A stretch of 64,000 nt of DNA, taken from contig OZ023274.1 of NCBI GenBank assembly GCA_964007475.1, positions 40,107,860 through 40,171,859 of the forward strand, in the 5' to 3' direction. Both the position numbers and the translations under genes were made by a program. Of this stretch, positions 44,395 to 57,074 are shown one piece after another. Every line of letters begins with the position of its first letter. The first letter of the stretch is position 1. Below the pieces are notes generated by a model that was given only the letters and a program-made list of their open reading frames with translations, was not told where the DNA came from and searched no databases. The stretch is from Hybos culiciformis. Its lineage: Eukaryota; Arthropoda; Insecta; Diptera; Hybotidae.

Positions 44395-47300
44395 ATTCCA
44401 CCCTCACTTCCGCCCTCACTTCTGCCCTAACTACCAACCTCTCTTCCGCCCTCACTTCCGTCCTCACTTCCGCCCTCACTTCCGCCCTCACTTCTGCCCT
44501 AACTACCAACCTCTCTTCCGCCCTCACTTCCGCCCTCACTTCCGCCCTCACTACCGCCCTCACTACCGCCCTCACTACCGCCCTCACTTCCGCCCTCACT
44601 TCCGTCCTCACTTCCGCCCTCACTTCTGCCCTAACTACCAACCTCTCTTCCGCCTCACTTCCGCCCTCACTTCCGCCCTCACTTCCGCCCTCACTTCCGC
44701 CCTCACTTCCGCCCTCACTTTCGCCCTCACTTTCGCTCTCACTTCCGCCCTCACTTCCGCCCTCACTTCCGCCCTCACTTCCGCCCTCACTTCCGCCCTC
44801 ACTTCTGCCCTCACTACCGCCCTCACTTCCGTCCGCACTTCCGTCCGCACTTCCGCCCTCACTTCCGCCCTCACTTCCGCCCTCACTTCCGCCCTCACTT
44901 CCGCCCTCACTTCCGCCCTCACTTCCGCCCTCACTTCCGCTCTCACTTCCGCCCTCACTTCCGCCCTCACTTCCGCCCTCACTTCCGCCCTCACTTCCAC
45001 TCTCACTTCCGCCCTCAATCCCGCCCTCACTTCCGCCCTCACATACACTCTCACTTCCGCCCTCACTTCTGCACTCACTTCCGCCCTCACTTCCGCCCTC
45101 ACTTCCGCCCTCACTTCCGCCCTCACTTCCAACCTCACTTCCGCCCTCACTTCCGTCCTCACTTCCGCCCTCACTTCCGCCCGCACTTCCGCCCTCACTT
45201 CCGGGCTCACTTCCGCCCTCACTTCCGCCCTCACTTCCGCCCGCACTTCCGCCCTCACTTCCGACCTCACTTCCGTCCTCACTTCCGCCCTCACTTCCGC
45301 CCTCACTTTCGCCCTCACTTTCGCTCTCACTTCCGCCCTCACTTCCGCCCTCACTTCCGCCCTCACTTCCGCCCTCACTTCTGCCCTCACTACCGCCCTC
45401 ACTTCCGCCCTCACTTCCGCCCTCACTTCTGCCCTAACTACCAACCTCTCTTCCGCCTCACTTCCGCCCTCACTTCCGCCCTCACTTCTGCCCTAACTAC
45501 CAACCTCTCTTCCGCCTCACTTCCGCCCTCACTTCCGCCCTCACTTCCGCCCTCACTTCTGCCCTCACTACCGCCCTCACTTCCGCCCTCACTTCCGTCC
45601 TCACTTCCGCCCTCACTTCTGCCCTAACTACCAACCTCTCTTCCGCCTCACTTCCGCCCTCACTACCGCCCTCACTACCGCCCTCACTTCCGCCCTCACT
45701 TCCGTCCTCACTTCCGCCCTCACTTCTGCCCTAACTACCAACCTCTCTTCCGCCTCACTTCCGCCCTCACTTCCGCCCTCACTTCCGCCCTCACTTCCGC
45801 CCTCACTTCCGCCCTCACTTCCGCCCTCACTTCCGCCCTCACTTTCGCCCTCACTTTCGCCCTCACTTCCGCCCTCACTTCCGCCCTCACTTCCGCCCTC
45901 ACTTCCGCCCTCACTTCTGCCCTCACTACCGCCCTCACTTCCGTCCGCACTTCCGTCCGCACTTCCGCCCTCACTTCCGCCCTCACTTCCGCCCTCACTT
46001 CCGCCCTCACTTCCGCCCTCACTTCCTCCCTCACTTCCGCCCTCACTTCCGCTCTCACTTCCGCCCTCACTTCCGCCCTCACTTCCGCCCTCACTTCCGC
46101 CCTCACTTCCACTCTCACTTCCGCCCTCAATCCCGCCCTCACTTCCGCCCTCACATCCACTCTCACTTCCGCCCTCACTTCTGCACTCACTTCCGCCCTC
46201 ACTTCCGCCCTCACTTCCGCCCTCACTTCCGCCCTCACTTCCGCCCTCACTTCCGCCCTCACTTCCAACCTCACTTCCGCCCTCACTTCCGTCCTCACTT
46301 CCGCCCGCACTTCCGCCCTCACTTCCGGGCTCACTTCCGCCCTCACTTCCGCCCTCACTTCCGCCCGCACTTCCGCCCTCACTTCCGACCTCACTTCCGT
46401 CCTCACTTCCGCCCTCACTTCCGCCCTCACTTCCGCCCTCACTTCCGCCCTCACTTCCGCCCTCACTTCCGCCCTCACTTCCGCCCTCACTTCCGCCCTC
46501 ACTTCCGCATTCACTTCCGCCCTCACTTCCGCACTCACTTCCGCCCTCACTTCCGCCCTCACTTCCGCCCTCACTTCCAACCTCACTTCCGTCCTCACTT
46601 CCGTCCTCACTTCCGTCCTCACTTCCGCCCTCACTTCCGCCCTCACTTCCGCTTTCACTTCCGCCCTCACTTCCGCCCTCACTTCCGCCCTCACTTCCGC
46701 CCTCACTTCCGCCCTCACTTCCGCCCTCACTTCCGCCCTCACTTCCGCCCTCACTTCTGCCCTCACTACCGCCCTCACTTCCGCCCTCACTTCCGCCCTC
46801 ACTTCTGCCCTAACTACCAACCTCTCTTCCGCCTCACTTCCGCCCTCACTTCCGCCCTCACTTCTGCCCTAACTACCAACCTCTCTTCCGCCTCACTTCC
46901 GCCCTCACTTCCGCCCTCACTTCTGCCCTAACTACCAACCTCTCTTCCGCCTCACTTCCGCCCTCACTTCCGCCCTCACTTCCGCCCTCACTTCTGCCCT
47001 CACTACCGCCCTCACTTCCGCCCTCACTTCCGTCCTCACTTCCGCCCTCACTTCTGCCCTAACTACCAACCTCTCTTCCGCCTCACTTCCGCCCTCACTA
47101 CCGCCCTCACTACCGCCCTCACTTCCGCCCTCACTTCCGTCCTCACTTCCGCCCTCACTTCTGCCCTAACTACCAACCTCTCTTCCGCCTCACTTCCGCC
47201 CTCACTTCCGCCCTCACTTCCGCCCTCACTTCCGCCCTCACTTCCGCCCTCACTTCCGCCCTCACTTCCGCCCTCACTTTCGCCCTCACTTTCGCCCTCA

Positions 47301-48145
47301 CTTCCGCCCTCACTTCCGCCCTCACTTCCGCCCTCACTTCCGCCCTCACTTCTGCCCTCACTACCGCCCTCACTTCCGTCCGCACTTCCGTCCGCACTTC
47401 CGCCCTCACTTCCGCCCTCACTTCCGCCCTCACTTCCGCCCTCACTTCCGCCCTCACTTCCTCCCTCACTTCCGCCCTCACTTCCGCTCTCACTTCCGCC
47501 CTCACTTCCGCCCTCACTTCCGCCCTCACTTCCGCCCTCACTTCCACTCTCACTTCCGCCCTCAATCCCGCCCTCACTTCCGCCCTCACATCCACTCTCA
47601 CTTCCGCCCTCACTTCTGCACTCACTTCCGCCCTCACTTCCGCCCTCACTTCCGCCCTCACTTCCGCCCTCACTTCCGCCCTCACTTCCGCCCTCACTTC
47701 CAACCTCACTTCCGCCCTCACTTCCGTCCTCACTTCCGCCCGCACTTCCGCCCTCACTTCCGGGCTCACTTCCGCCCTCACTTCCGCCCTCACTTCCGCC
47801 CGCACTTCCGCCCTCACTTCCGACCTCACTTCCGTCCTCACTTCCGCCCTCACTTCCGCCCTCACTTCCGCCCTCACTTCCGCCCTCACTTCCGCCCTCA
47901 CTTCCGCCCTCACTTCCGCCCTCACTTCCGCCCTCACTTCCGCATTCACTTCCGCCCTCACTTCCGCACTCACTTCCGCCCTCACTTCCGCCCTCACTTC
48001 CGCCCTCACTTCCAACCTCACTTCCGTCCTCACTTCCGTCCTCACTTCCGTCCTCACTTCCGCCCTCACTTCCGCCCTCACTTCCGCTTTCACTTCCGCC
48101 CTCACTTCCGTCCTCTCTTCAGCCCTTACCGCCGCCCTCACTTCC
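44395..48145. repeat. 12-bp GC-rich minisatellite with higher-order repeats (3.75 kb)
   Basis: About 310 copies of GCCCTCACTTCC with scattered variants (GTCC, TTTCG, TACCG, TGCC). It is two-thirds GC inside an AT-rich locus. Variant order is preserved over a long period: for instance the stretch from 45421 recurs at 46856, an offset of 1435 bp, with matching TTTCG pairs (45841/47276) and TTCCTCCC (46021/47456). A third, more diverged block lies at 44640-45420. Each block is marked by CTAACTACCAACCTCTCTTC followed by an 11-bp unit that breaks the register. Because 12 is a multiple of three, long open frames (VRAE repeats on the minus strand at 44635-45444, 45735-46820, 47170-48141) appear; I regard them as artefacts. 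Confidence 0.97.
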
Positions 48146-48415
48146 TTCCTTTTTTTTGGGCAGGTAATCTTTATTTCTCCCCCGAGCTACCTATTTTGAA
48201 AAAAAAAATTATTTTGGTATATTTTGAGGCGGGAAGACTCTAACTGTAGCTCCGTATCCAAAATTTTTGGTCAGGTAATCTAATTATTTCACCGGAGGAA
48301 AAAAATTTTTTTAACATATTTTGAGCCGGCACGACCTAACCGTAGGTCCCTGCCCAAAAAATTTTCGGCAGGTAATCTTTATTTCACCGGACCTACCTAT
48401 TTTGAAAAATAAATT
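48146..48415. repeat. Satellite units of about 100 bp (right flank)
   Basis: About 2.5 copies of the same unit as at 44230-44394, each with GGCAGGTAATCTTTATTT or a variant and a GAAGACTCTAAC / CACGACCTAACC segment. The units resume after the 12-bp array with GGGCAGGTAATC, so the array lies inside this satellite. Confidence 0.8.
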
Positions 48416-48429
48416 TTAGTTGTTAAATA

Positions 48430-48655
48430 ATTTGTAAACGAAAGATTTTTAAAAAATAATTTGAATTTAAATTTTCCGCGCCAAATTATTTTGTTTTTAT
48501 AAATGACAAATGATTATTGAACTACCTAATTTGAAAAAAATTTAAATTTTAAAAAATTTGTAAACGAAAGATTTTTAAAAATAATTTGAATTTAAATTTT
48601 TCGCGCCAAATTATTTTGTTTTTATAAATAACAAATGATTATTTAGTTGACTCAT
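48430..48655. repeat. Two-copy direct repeat, period about 126 bp
   Basis: TTTGTAAACGAAAGATTTTT begins at about 48431 and again at about 48557. Both are followed by TTTGAATTTAAATTTT, CGCGCCAAATTATTTTG and ACAAATGATTATT. It follows the satellite directly. Confidence 0.85.
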
Positions 48656-48659
48656 TTTT

Positions 48660-51600
48660 TTTGAGTATTCAAACGGTACAGCATGTCGTTTTTTTTTTAA
48701 CTCAAATTCGAATGAGTAAAAAAATGTTTACCCCCTACAGAATTACTCATTTATATCATACACCGCGCCTAAAGAAGTACAAACTTCAAAAATTAAAAAT
48801 AATAATTTTTAATCTGATGAAAGTCAGAACGTTATATATGGACTATATTCATTATATGAAATTTTTCATGGTTATCATGCAAAATCTAAAGTTCCTTTAA
48901 AATAATTTATTACGATCTGAATTTAATGAATGTTTGATAAAGCGGAGACTATTTAAGAAATATAGATTTGATAAAATTTTCCATTCCGATATTGAAATAT
49001 ACATTCTCAGTTATTATTAAGACAATTTTTTTTTCTTAATTTGGCCTAGGACCGGTATGCTATTGTGAAAATTACTTCATTACACCAATATACAGGTTTT
49101 CATATTTGTTCATTTTTGATTTGGCTGATATTAATATTTGGGTAAAAGAAAATATATTTCCATAATCTCCTTAAAAGCAAAATTTCATTTCTTATAAATC
49201 ATATTTTTGATAATCCTTAAAAGGGGAAAAAAATGACAAATTCGTTGACATTTTCAATATAATTTTAATGAGGATTTTTTTTTTTTTTATTTTTTTATCT
49301 ATTTAATTTTGATTATTATATCCGAAAAATATATTTTAACTCTACAAATCTATGTGTAGTAGAATTTTATTGGGTAACCAAAAATTAAAAATACAAAAAT
49401 AGTTCAATTTGCCTCAATAAGTCATATATACCTAAAAATATAATTTAATTTTATTCAGAATAAATTCATTTGAAATGAAAAATAAATAAAAATAATAATA
49501 ATAATAATAACAATAATATGCATAATGACTGTGTGCATAATGTTGTCCTTGGCACAATTTATTTTTACGTAAATAAGAATATTTTTCTCAAAAAATGATG
49601 GTAACATAATCATTAAAAAGTTTTCATAAATATTTAATACTTTAGTGGGAAATATTATGATTCTTTTGAAACTATTTTAAATTCCTATGAAAAATAATGT
49701 GTGAGAAATATATTTTCTATCCTGATAATGGAAATATATAAAAATATTCATAAAAAAAATCATAGAGAAATACATAGATCCACTGTTGAACGTCAAGTTA
49801 GATTCTTTCATATAGATATTGGTTGTTCGATGAAACAGGGAAAGAAATTCATAAAAATAAACAGGCAAACATAAAAATTGATTTATTTCATTTAAATTAA
49901 AAAAATAACTCTTATTTTACATGCCCAGCACTACAAGGATGCAGTTAAATAAAATTGATAATGTTTGTTTAATTTACTTAAATTAAAATTATTGTTTTAA
50001 CAGTTGCTGTATTTTTCTCCTTTTTTTCATAGAACTAAAGTTAGAGGAAATTTCAGAAAATATGTTATTCTTATTACGTAAGACTTTGAACGTTTAAATC
50101 CTATCAAATCTAAATAAATATATACTCAAAGTTTGAATACAGTATACTATGGATACTTAAATCAATTTTTCAAAAATAATTACATTTTTCTGCATCTATT
50201 ACATTTTTCTGCATCTATCGCTAAATTTAAATGTTCAACATTTTTCCCAGAGTCAAAAAACTCTTATAGAATCATTATTTTCCAAATAGATTGAAACTCA
50301 ATGGTCTAATTACTATAATATTAAATTATTTTATTCAAATTATTAAAAAAGATAAAACTATTACATAAATTCCGAAAATTGTTTACAAAATATAAATAAA
50401 TATAACATTAAAGTTAATAATATTTGCGCATTATCTGCTTTCATGTACAAAATATGTGGGAAATATGACGTTAAAAAATGAAAATAAAAGTAAGAATTGC
50501 ATATTAACTTTCACCACTAAATCCACAGGATATAAAAAATCAGATTTATTTTTAGGTGTTCACAGGGGAATAAATATATATATTTTATTTTTTTTTTTTC
50601 TCTCTTTTTTTGTACTGATTTTTTAATTTTCAAAAACGATTTTGACACTTTCTTTCAGCATCATTGAATTTCTACGACACTTCAAAACGTAGAAAAATTA
50701 TGTTCGAAAATAATTATTTTTTCTCAATTTAAAATTTAAACTCAAATTTAAACACAAAAAAAAGTATGAGGAATACACTAATCAAGAAAATTATACACCT
50801 TAAGAAAACTCTAAGAATGTTGAGCAAAAAATATTAAATGTGATGGTTCTATCCAAGTGACCGGGAGTGTACTGTATACATTTTATGTATATAAATAATT
50901 TCTGCCTTTGCCTTTGGTCTATTGAGATCTTCATTCTATAACTCTAGAGTTCAAACTCGGAGAATTTCATATACTTTAAATTATACGAAAAATTGTACTA
51001 TGCATATTTTGAGATTGATGCGATCGAAATCTTACAAAAAGTTTCATAAAGTTATTAACATTTTAGTGTAAAAGGTACCTTCTGTTGTTGTGTGCATTTC
51101 GCAATTTTCAGAATGACCTGCCTTGGCATTTTAAATTATAAAGTAATCCATAAAAAGTTTTCTATCCAAAATTTTTTTTTCACTCCAATCATTATTCTCA
51201 ATTCTGCAGAGTTCAATAATATTTATCGGTTTCTTAAGTTATTTCCGTCATCGCATATGAGATAACTGATTTATAGTTTAATGCAATTTAAATTAGAAAC
51301 TTTTCTTTTTTTTGTCTTAAAGTGACATATTTTATTGCAATCGAAAAACTATTTTACACCCACATGAATTTGATTTTATAAAAAATATTGAACTAGCAGA
51401 AAATAGAACAAATTTATTGAGAAGAAATTTAGTTGAAAAGAAAAACTTTTACGTTAGTAAAAAAAAATGTTTCCTAAAAGTTTTTCCTAATCTTGTCTAT
51501 CTGAATATTATAGAAACTTTAATGTTAAAAAGAAACTCAAAGTTTATAAATTTAACTTTTCAAAACTAAAAATAAAAAAATATATATATATACCTATTAT

Positions 51601-52090
51601 CTATCTTTCCACTATCTTTTTAGGTTAATTATCCATTAAAGATTTTCATTTTATTTTAATAATTTTTTTTTTTTTCTCTCTTTAAGAAATAAAAATACAA
51701 TAGTAAATTTATGAATAAAATGTATCTTATATAAATGTATAAATGAATTTTCCATATTATATAAAATTATAAGAAAATTGTAAGAAAATTAATTATTTTC
51801 CTATTTGCCAATTTAACTAAATTAAAAAGAATTTGATTTTTTTTAAATTAAAGCGCGCTTTGCTGGTGTTTGGATGTGATTTAATTTTAAAGAAACTTGA
51901 ATTTTTTTTTGCTTTTGGATGGCCACACAAGTTTAGGTTGTTGTAGCTTGTAGCCAACCAATAAATTTGCAATAGTGTTTTAGGAATGGATTTTCAGTAT
52001 TAATATGAAAATTATGATAAGAATTGTTGATTATTACTTCTAATTCTACATTAAAGTGCATAATGTACAAAAATTATTTCCCGCTATATT
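48660..52090. other. AT-rich intergenic spacer
   Basis: AAT microsatellite near 49489-49515, a 19-bp duplication (TTACATTTTTCTGCATCTA, 50182-50219) and otherwise featureless AT-rich sequence. Frames at 48661-48900 and 49677-49868 are unsupported. Confidence 0.5.
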
Positions 52091-52098
52091 GTTTGAAC
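52091..52098. repeat. Target-site duplication, left copy
   Basis: GTTTGAAC next to the left terminus, repeated exactly at 54899-54906. It fits the nTnnnnAn form of hAT target duplications. Confidence 0.85.
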
Positions 52099-52414
52099 CA
52101 GTGTTTAAAATAAAGTATCGGACCGGATAGCGTGTAAGGAACAAGCTTGTTATTTTAATTTTTAAAATAAATAGCACCAATAAAGCTTTTTTTCCTGAAC
52201 GTAAATGGTTTCGATATTACACAAGCTTTTTATTTTAAAAATAAAAATAAAGCACTTTATCACTACCCTTTATTCTTATTGTTTAAATAGCAAGCCGTAT
52301 TATTAGATAGTTTTTTTAAAACGCTTCTCAAAAAAGCAAATTGTATCATTCTTATGTGTAATCATGGGCGTGTAAATAGAGTTTTTGGGGTGGACGCAAG
52401 ATTTGTAGTCGCTA

Positions 52415-52675
52415 AGGCGCCGTGACATTTGTCCGCGGGACATTTGCCGCGATGAAATTTGTATGGAAAACTTCGCGGACAAATGTCATTTTTGAAAATG
52501 TCATTTGTCCGCGATTGATTTTTCAGATATTTAGCGGACAAATGTCATTTTGCAAAATAACATTTGTCCGCGGCGGATAAAAGTCATTTCGAATCGCGGA
52601 CAAATGTCATTTTGATGTCTGCGATACAAAAACAAATCGCGGACAAATGTCCCGCGGACAAATATCCACCCCCCG
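52415..52675. mobile_element. Foldback cluster built on GCGGACAAATGTC
   Basis: The motif GCGGACAAATGTC, or a close variant, occurs about four times on the plus strand and about three times in reverse complement. The ends form inverted repeats (GACATTTGTCCGCGGGACAT near 52424 and GTCCCGCGGACAAATATCC near 52650). The internal GC-rich motifs contrast with the surroundings. It looks like a small foldback transposon inserted in the hAT-like element. Confidence 0.7.
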
Positions 52676-52741
52676 TCGCAAAATAGATACATATAAATAT
52701 AAAATATATAAACAATAATTCATTATAAATATAGTTTTTAT

Positions 52742-53103
52742 TTATAGATTTTTGTCAATATTTCGAAAATGTTCAGCATTTTAAGGCGGCCAAGAGTTTC
52801 TAAGGAAATCTTACTTTTAATAACAAGCTCAAGCACGTCAAAAACTATCGAAGGATTACTAAGTTATTCAATTTTTGGAAGCTATATATTTTTTTCTCTA
52901 AATTTTTGTTTTTTTGAAATTGAACAACTCCTTCAATTGTTTTTCACGTTCTTCGGCTTGTTTAATTCGTAATTAAAAGTTAGGTTTTCGCAACACATCT
53001 CGGTCGCTTTAAAAATGCTCTAAATAAATAAATCCTTAATAAAAACCCCTTAATTACATTTTCGTAAGCCCATCAATGATTGTGTTGTCATAGAGGAAGC
53101 CAT
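52742..53103 (-). pseudogene. Possible captured gene fragment (exon-like pieces)
   Basis: Three protein-like minus-strand pieces lie in order inside the transposon. The first starts at 53103 (MASSMTTQSLMGLRK) and is followed by a GTAATT that could be a splice donor. The second is 52898-52972, QAEEREKQLKELFNFKK, preceded by an AAACAAG acceptor-like site. The third is 52742-52866, NPSIVFDVLELVIKSK and SLETLGRLKMLNIFEIL. Together they could be exons of a gene picked up by the element. I recognise no family, and the splice signals are weak, so this is a hypothesis. Confidence 0.25.
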
Positions 53104-53548
53104 TTTATTTTGGCCAATATAGAGTCAATTATAAAACAAACTCAGCCGACTTAGTCAAAATTTTGAGTGTTGCCGAATTGCTCCAATCAGAATAGGTTTA
53201 ATACTTTTCAATGAAAAATGTACATAATTGTAAATTTTGAACAAAACTTTTAAAAAAAAGTTAAATATTTTAATATTTTTATAATGGTATTAAATTTGGA
53301 TTAGATTTTATATTATTAAAAAGATTCAAAATAACTGCATTTGAATTTTTTTTTAAAGTGTTATTTTTAAATAAAATATGTAATGGATATTTTGGTTCCG
53401 CCATTCTTTTTTTATATTTCAACGTCTTGCGTAAGTTCTTGTTGTGATATTTTTAGGTAATGTTTATATTTGAAAGCGTTTATTACGAAGTTCAGATTTT
53501 TTTTTTGATAATGTGTACACAATTTCTCGGTATTTTTCACACACTAAT

Positions 53549-53618
53549 CAATTTAATGTTCGTAAAAAATCCAGTATAAACGCTAGCGTTTAAACTGGAT
53601 GTTTTCGAACACTAACAT
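53549..53618. repeat. Palindrome around AACGCTAGCGTT
   Basis: ATCCAGTATAAACGCTAGCG and its near-complement, extended outward by TAATGTTCG and CGAACACTAACATTA. The arms are about 30-35 bp with a few mismatches and no loop. Confidence 0.85.
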
Positions 53619-54898
53619 TAAGATTTTTTGTTGTATTTTCTTATAAACGATAATTACTTTTTTTGTACTTCATTGTACCTCCCTTTTAATTGTTAAAGGT
53701 ACTATTTTTTAAATGGCCAACAGCAACTTTGGTCGCTCTTGAATGTTTATTTTTTTTCTTTTTTGTTTTTTCTCCGCTTTTTTTATTTTGCTTGTAAGCA
53801 TTAATTTTTTATCGGGCCAGCCGCGTCGCGATTGCGAAGGAGCTGCGAAGTATAACCAGTAAAGTAGTTGCTTGTATGTTTATTGCTTGTTTATTTTCAT
53901 TTTAGTTTAATTTTCCAATATTTAACTTTTTATAATAAATATTAAATAAAGCACATTTCCAGAATATTATTAAGTTTTTAATCAAGTCGTTTTAAATATT
54001 TTTCTTATCAATTATACAAATTTACTGATGTGATAAAAAGTTTGATTTTTTTTTAACAATTCGCAAAAGTTATATCTTAGTTATATCTTCAAATGACAAA
54101 ATCAATAAACCTAAGAAAAATGTAAAAATGTTCAACAAAAAATATGAAAATTATATTGTACGAACTTTAATACCGTGGAGCTCGTAGCTATATTTATTAT
54201 AAATAAAAACAATTGAAAGTACTTGATTTTAATTTTTTTATTTTTTCATTTTAAAGTATGACTGCTTGTCTTTTTATTGGAATTTCTATATTCTATCAAA
54301 CTTTTTTCTCACTTCGTAACATAGACTTAGTACTTTTAAATACATAGTTTAGTTGATTTTTCAAATGTGTTGAAAGTAATCAGAATTGTTCATTAAAAAT
54401 GGTATGGCATTTACAAATTTTAGTTATTAATTTTATGGGTGTTTCTTGAAATAATATTGGCGTTGAAGCTTTTCCAGCCTTTGGAAAAACTTAAATTTGT
54501 TTCATATTTTATAAATTTGCAAATTTGATAACTTCGATTACTTTCCTGTTAAAATTAATAACCGGCAATTTATCTTCAACCCGGCTAAAAAATATTTGAC
54601 TGACATGGCTCTTAACAAAATAAAGTAAGCCATTATGTATCAATATTTCTTCACACATGTAGCTTTTTACACGATTTTTACCCAAAATAATAAGCTATGT
54701 TAATTTGTACTATTTTTTTTACCTCTCTCCTTTATTTTGATTTTTATTTGGTAAGGGAATAAAAAAAGCTATTTATGTAAAATATTTTTGAAAATAGCTT
54801 TACAACTACCCAACAAAAAAACAAAAAATGATAAAGGAGAATAAAAGCACGATAAATATTTTGGGTACCCGAAAAATTACCCTTTATTTTAAACACTG

Positions 54899-54906
54899 GT
54901 TTGAAC
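54899..54906. repeat. Target-site duplication, right copy
   Basis: GTTTGAAC, identical to 52091-52098. Confidence 0.85.
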
Positions 54907-56619
54907 ATTCATTTATTACGTTCAACACAGATTAAGATTTTGCCTAGTGAATAACTATGACAACTCGTAAATTCAATGTTTAGCTATTATTGTTTCACAT
55001 TATACTAGTTTCAAACCTGTTTTGTGTCAAAAATTCTAAAAATAAATATCGTTTAATAAAAATTAATAATTTTTTTTTATTAAATATACCCTTTTCTTCT
55101 AACCTATATCATAATTAAGTATATCTTGAAGTATATTTTGAAAACAAAAGGAAATCATAAAGCAAAAATAATCAAGATACACAGGTATAAGTATCTAACA
55201 ACAACAAAAAAAAAAAACAAAATTCCCATAACATAAATGCTAATGAAATATAATCATAATAAGATTTATTAAATTAATATTCAAATCATAAGAGCATTGT
55301 TCAAATGTTTTTATCAATTAAGAAAAATAATAATATAGAATTGGTTTTACTTTGAATTGAATCTTTATTTTAAATTAATATTATTTATATGATGTACCTA
55401 ATATAATATTTTTTATTTCATTTGTACGAGATTAAAATATTATACATACACACAAAAATTTTGCAGATAAAGAAAACAAGGAAGGATGGAAAACTATATT
55501 TATTTACCTTAATAAACAAGGACTACAAATCATAATAAAATTGTAGAACTTAATGTTCGTATAACATAAAATGATTATAAAATGTAACTAAATAAATAAA
55601 TTTCTATAATAAATTTAATATTAAATGTTAAATCTACTCAAATATTATGTCTTAAGAACAAAATTTTTCTGAGATGCTCACACTAAATTTATAATTTTAT
55701 GAAAATTTTTGAATTCTTTATTATTTTTAATTCTTTTGCATATGACTATATGGATTGATATTTAAAGCATTCAAAACTTAAAATATTTTCCAGAGTACAT
55801 CAAATTCTTGAATTATTTATAAGTAAACTTGGTGTACTTATGGAAAATACTTCAATCAACCGGAGCAAAGCTTTTTTTAAAGCGACAAAAATGTTAAGTT
55901 TCATACAAATTATAATCGGTTTTTTTATTCAAAGATTGAGATCCTTAAACATATTTTGTACGTGATAAGTATATTAAAAATATCAATAAATATATAATTT
56001 ATAGCGATATAAATTTAATAAAATAAACAGTTATAAAATAAAATTATTAATAAAATATATATACTTATAAAATTATTGGTAGACTCAGATTGAAATGATT
56101 CTATAACATAAATCGAAAGGAATGTTTAATTAAATGATTTTGCATCAATAAACTATTTATTTACAAAATTGCATTTCACGTTGTATATTATTTTCCCATA
56201 CTTCTCCCTCATATAGTTTTAAATACAAATTTTGTGAGTTATTTTCATTAATATAAAAAGGAAATTATGCTCTAACTAAATAAAAAAAAAAAAAAATTAT
56301 TTTTTTAATTACAATAACTTTTAAGGGACATAAATTTGAGTTCATTAACAAGTGATTATCAGAATATGAAATAAATTATTCTGGATCCCAAAGTAGATAC
56401 TACAAACTTTATGTACTTTTATTTAATACAAATTGTTTTTTTACGCTTGCTAAATAGGACAATCTTATCAATTTTACTTCATCAAAGAAGCGTTTCCAGA
56501 TGCCAAGACAAACTGAAATTTTTAAAGTAAACACACCTCTAACATAAATCATTCAATTTTTGGTCAAGTTAACTTAATGGTAAGCTTCTGAAAACAAAGT
56601 ATCAGTTGTTCTTCGATTG
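54907..56619. other. AT-rich intergenic spacer
   Basis: No gene or recognisable repeat beyond simple A/T runs. Confidence 0.5.
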
Positions 56620-57074
56620 CGAATAATTGTGCACGCGTTTCTCTGTCGTCCAAATTTAAAAATCTTTTTTTGTTTTGTTTGGAAAGAAAACAAAAATATA
56701 ATTTTAATTGTATTGTTTGTTTTAGACCTTTTTTTTTTTTTGTGTTAAAAAAAAAAGTTTTTTATATATAAATAATAATAATAATAATAATGATAATATT
56801 ATTAATTAAATTTTTAATTTGTTCACACTAACTCGTGTTTTAACTGACGAGTTTTATTCGAAATAAAATAAAATTAATTAATAAAACTGACGCGGTCACC
56901 AAATCTTCCTTTATTTCCTATCCTTTATTCCCGTGCACTTTTCTTCACGCGCTTGTCGTTGCCGTACTGGAAGTCAATAAGGCTCTAAAAACTGTTGACC
57001 GCCGGTTCGTAGTTCGCCAGCTTGTTATCGGTTAACAACTCGTTTTATTAAAATTTACACTTCTTGCAATAAGG
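56620..57074 (+). promoter_or_regulatory. LINE 5' UTR
   Basis: Leader shared with 30135-30630, with an ATA/AAT microsatellite (56767-56800) and GC-richer segments AAACTGACGCGGTCACC and GTTGACCGCCGGTTCGTAGT close to the ORF. Expected to contain the internal promoter. Confidence 0.5.

Larger units (their letters stand above)
52099..54898. mobile_element. Non-autonomous hAT-like DNA transposon (2800 bp)
   Basis: Perfect 17-bp terminal inverted repeats (left CAGTGTTTAAAATAAAG, right its complement) flanked by an exact 8-bp duplication. The CAGTG start is typical of hAT ends. No transposase domain is readable. The interior contains a nested foldback cluster (52415-52675), possible captured exons on the minus strand (52742-53103), a 70-bp palindrome (53549-53618) and otherwise AT-rich filler. 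Confidence 0.88.

Noticed and set aside
44357..48141. Long minus-strand open frames of VRAE repeats (up to 361 aa)
   Set aside because: The 12-bp unit is a multiple of three and most of its frames lack stops, so the frames follow automatically from the minisatellite. There is no non-repeat domain, and the start Met codons come from array variants.
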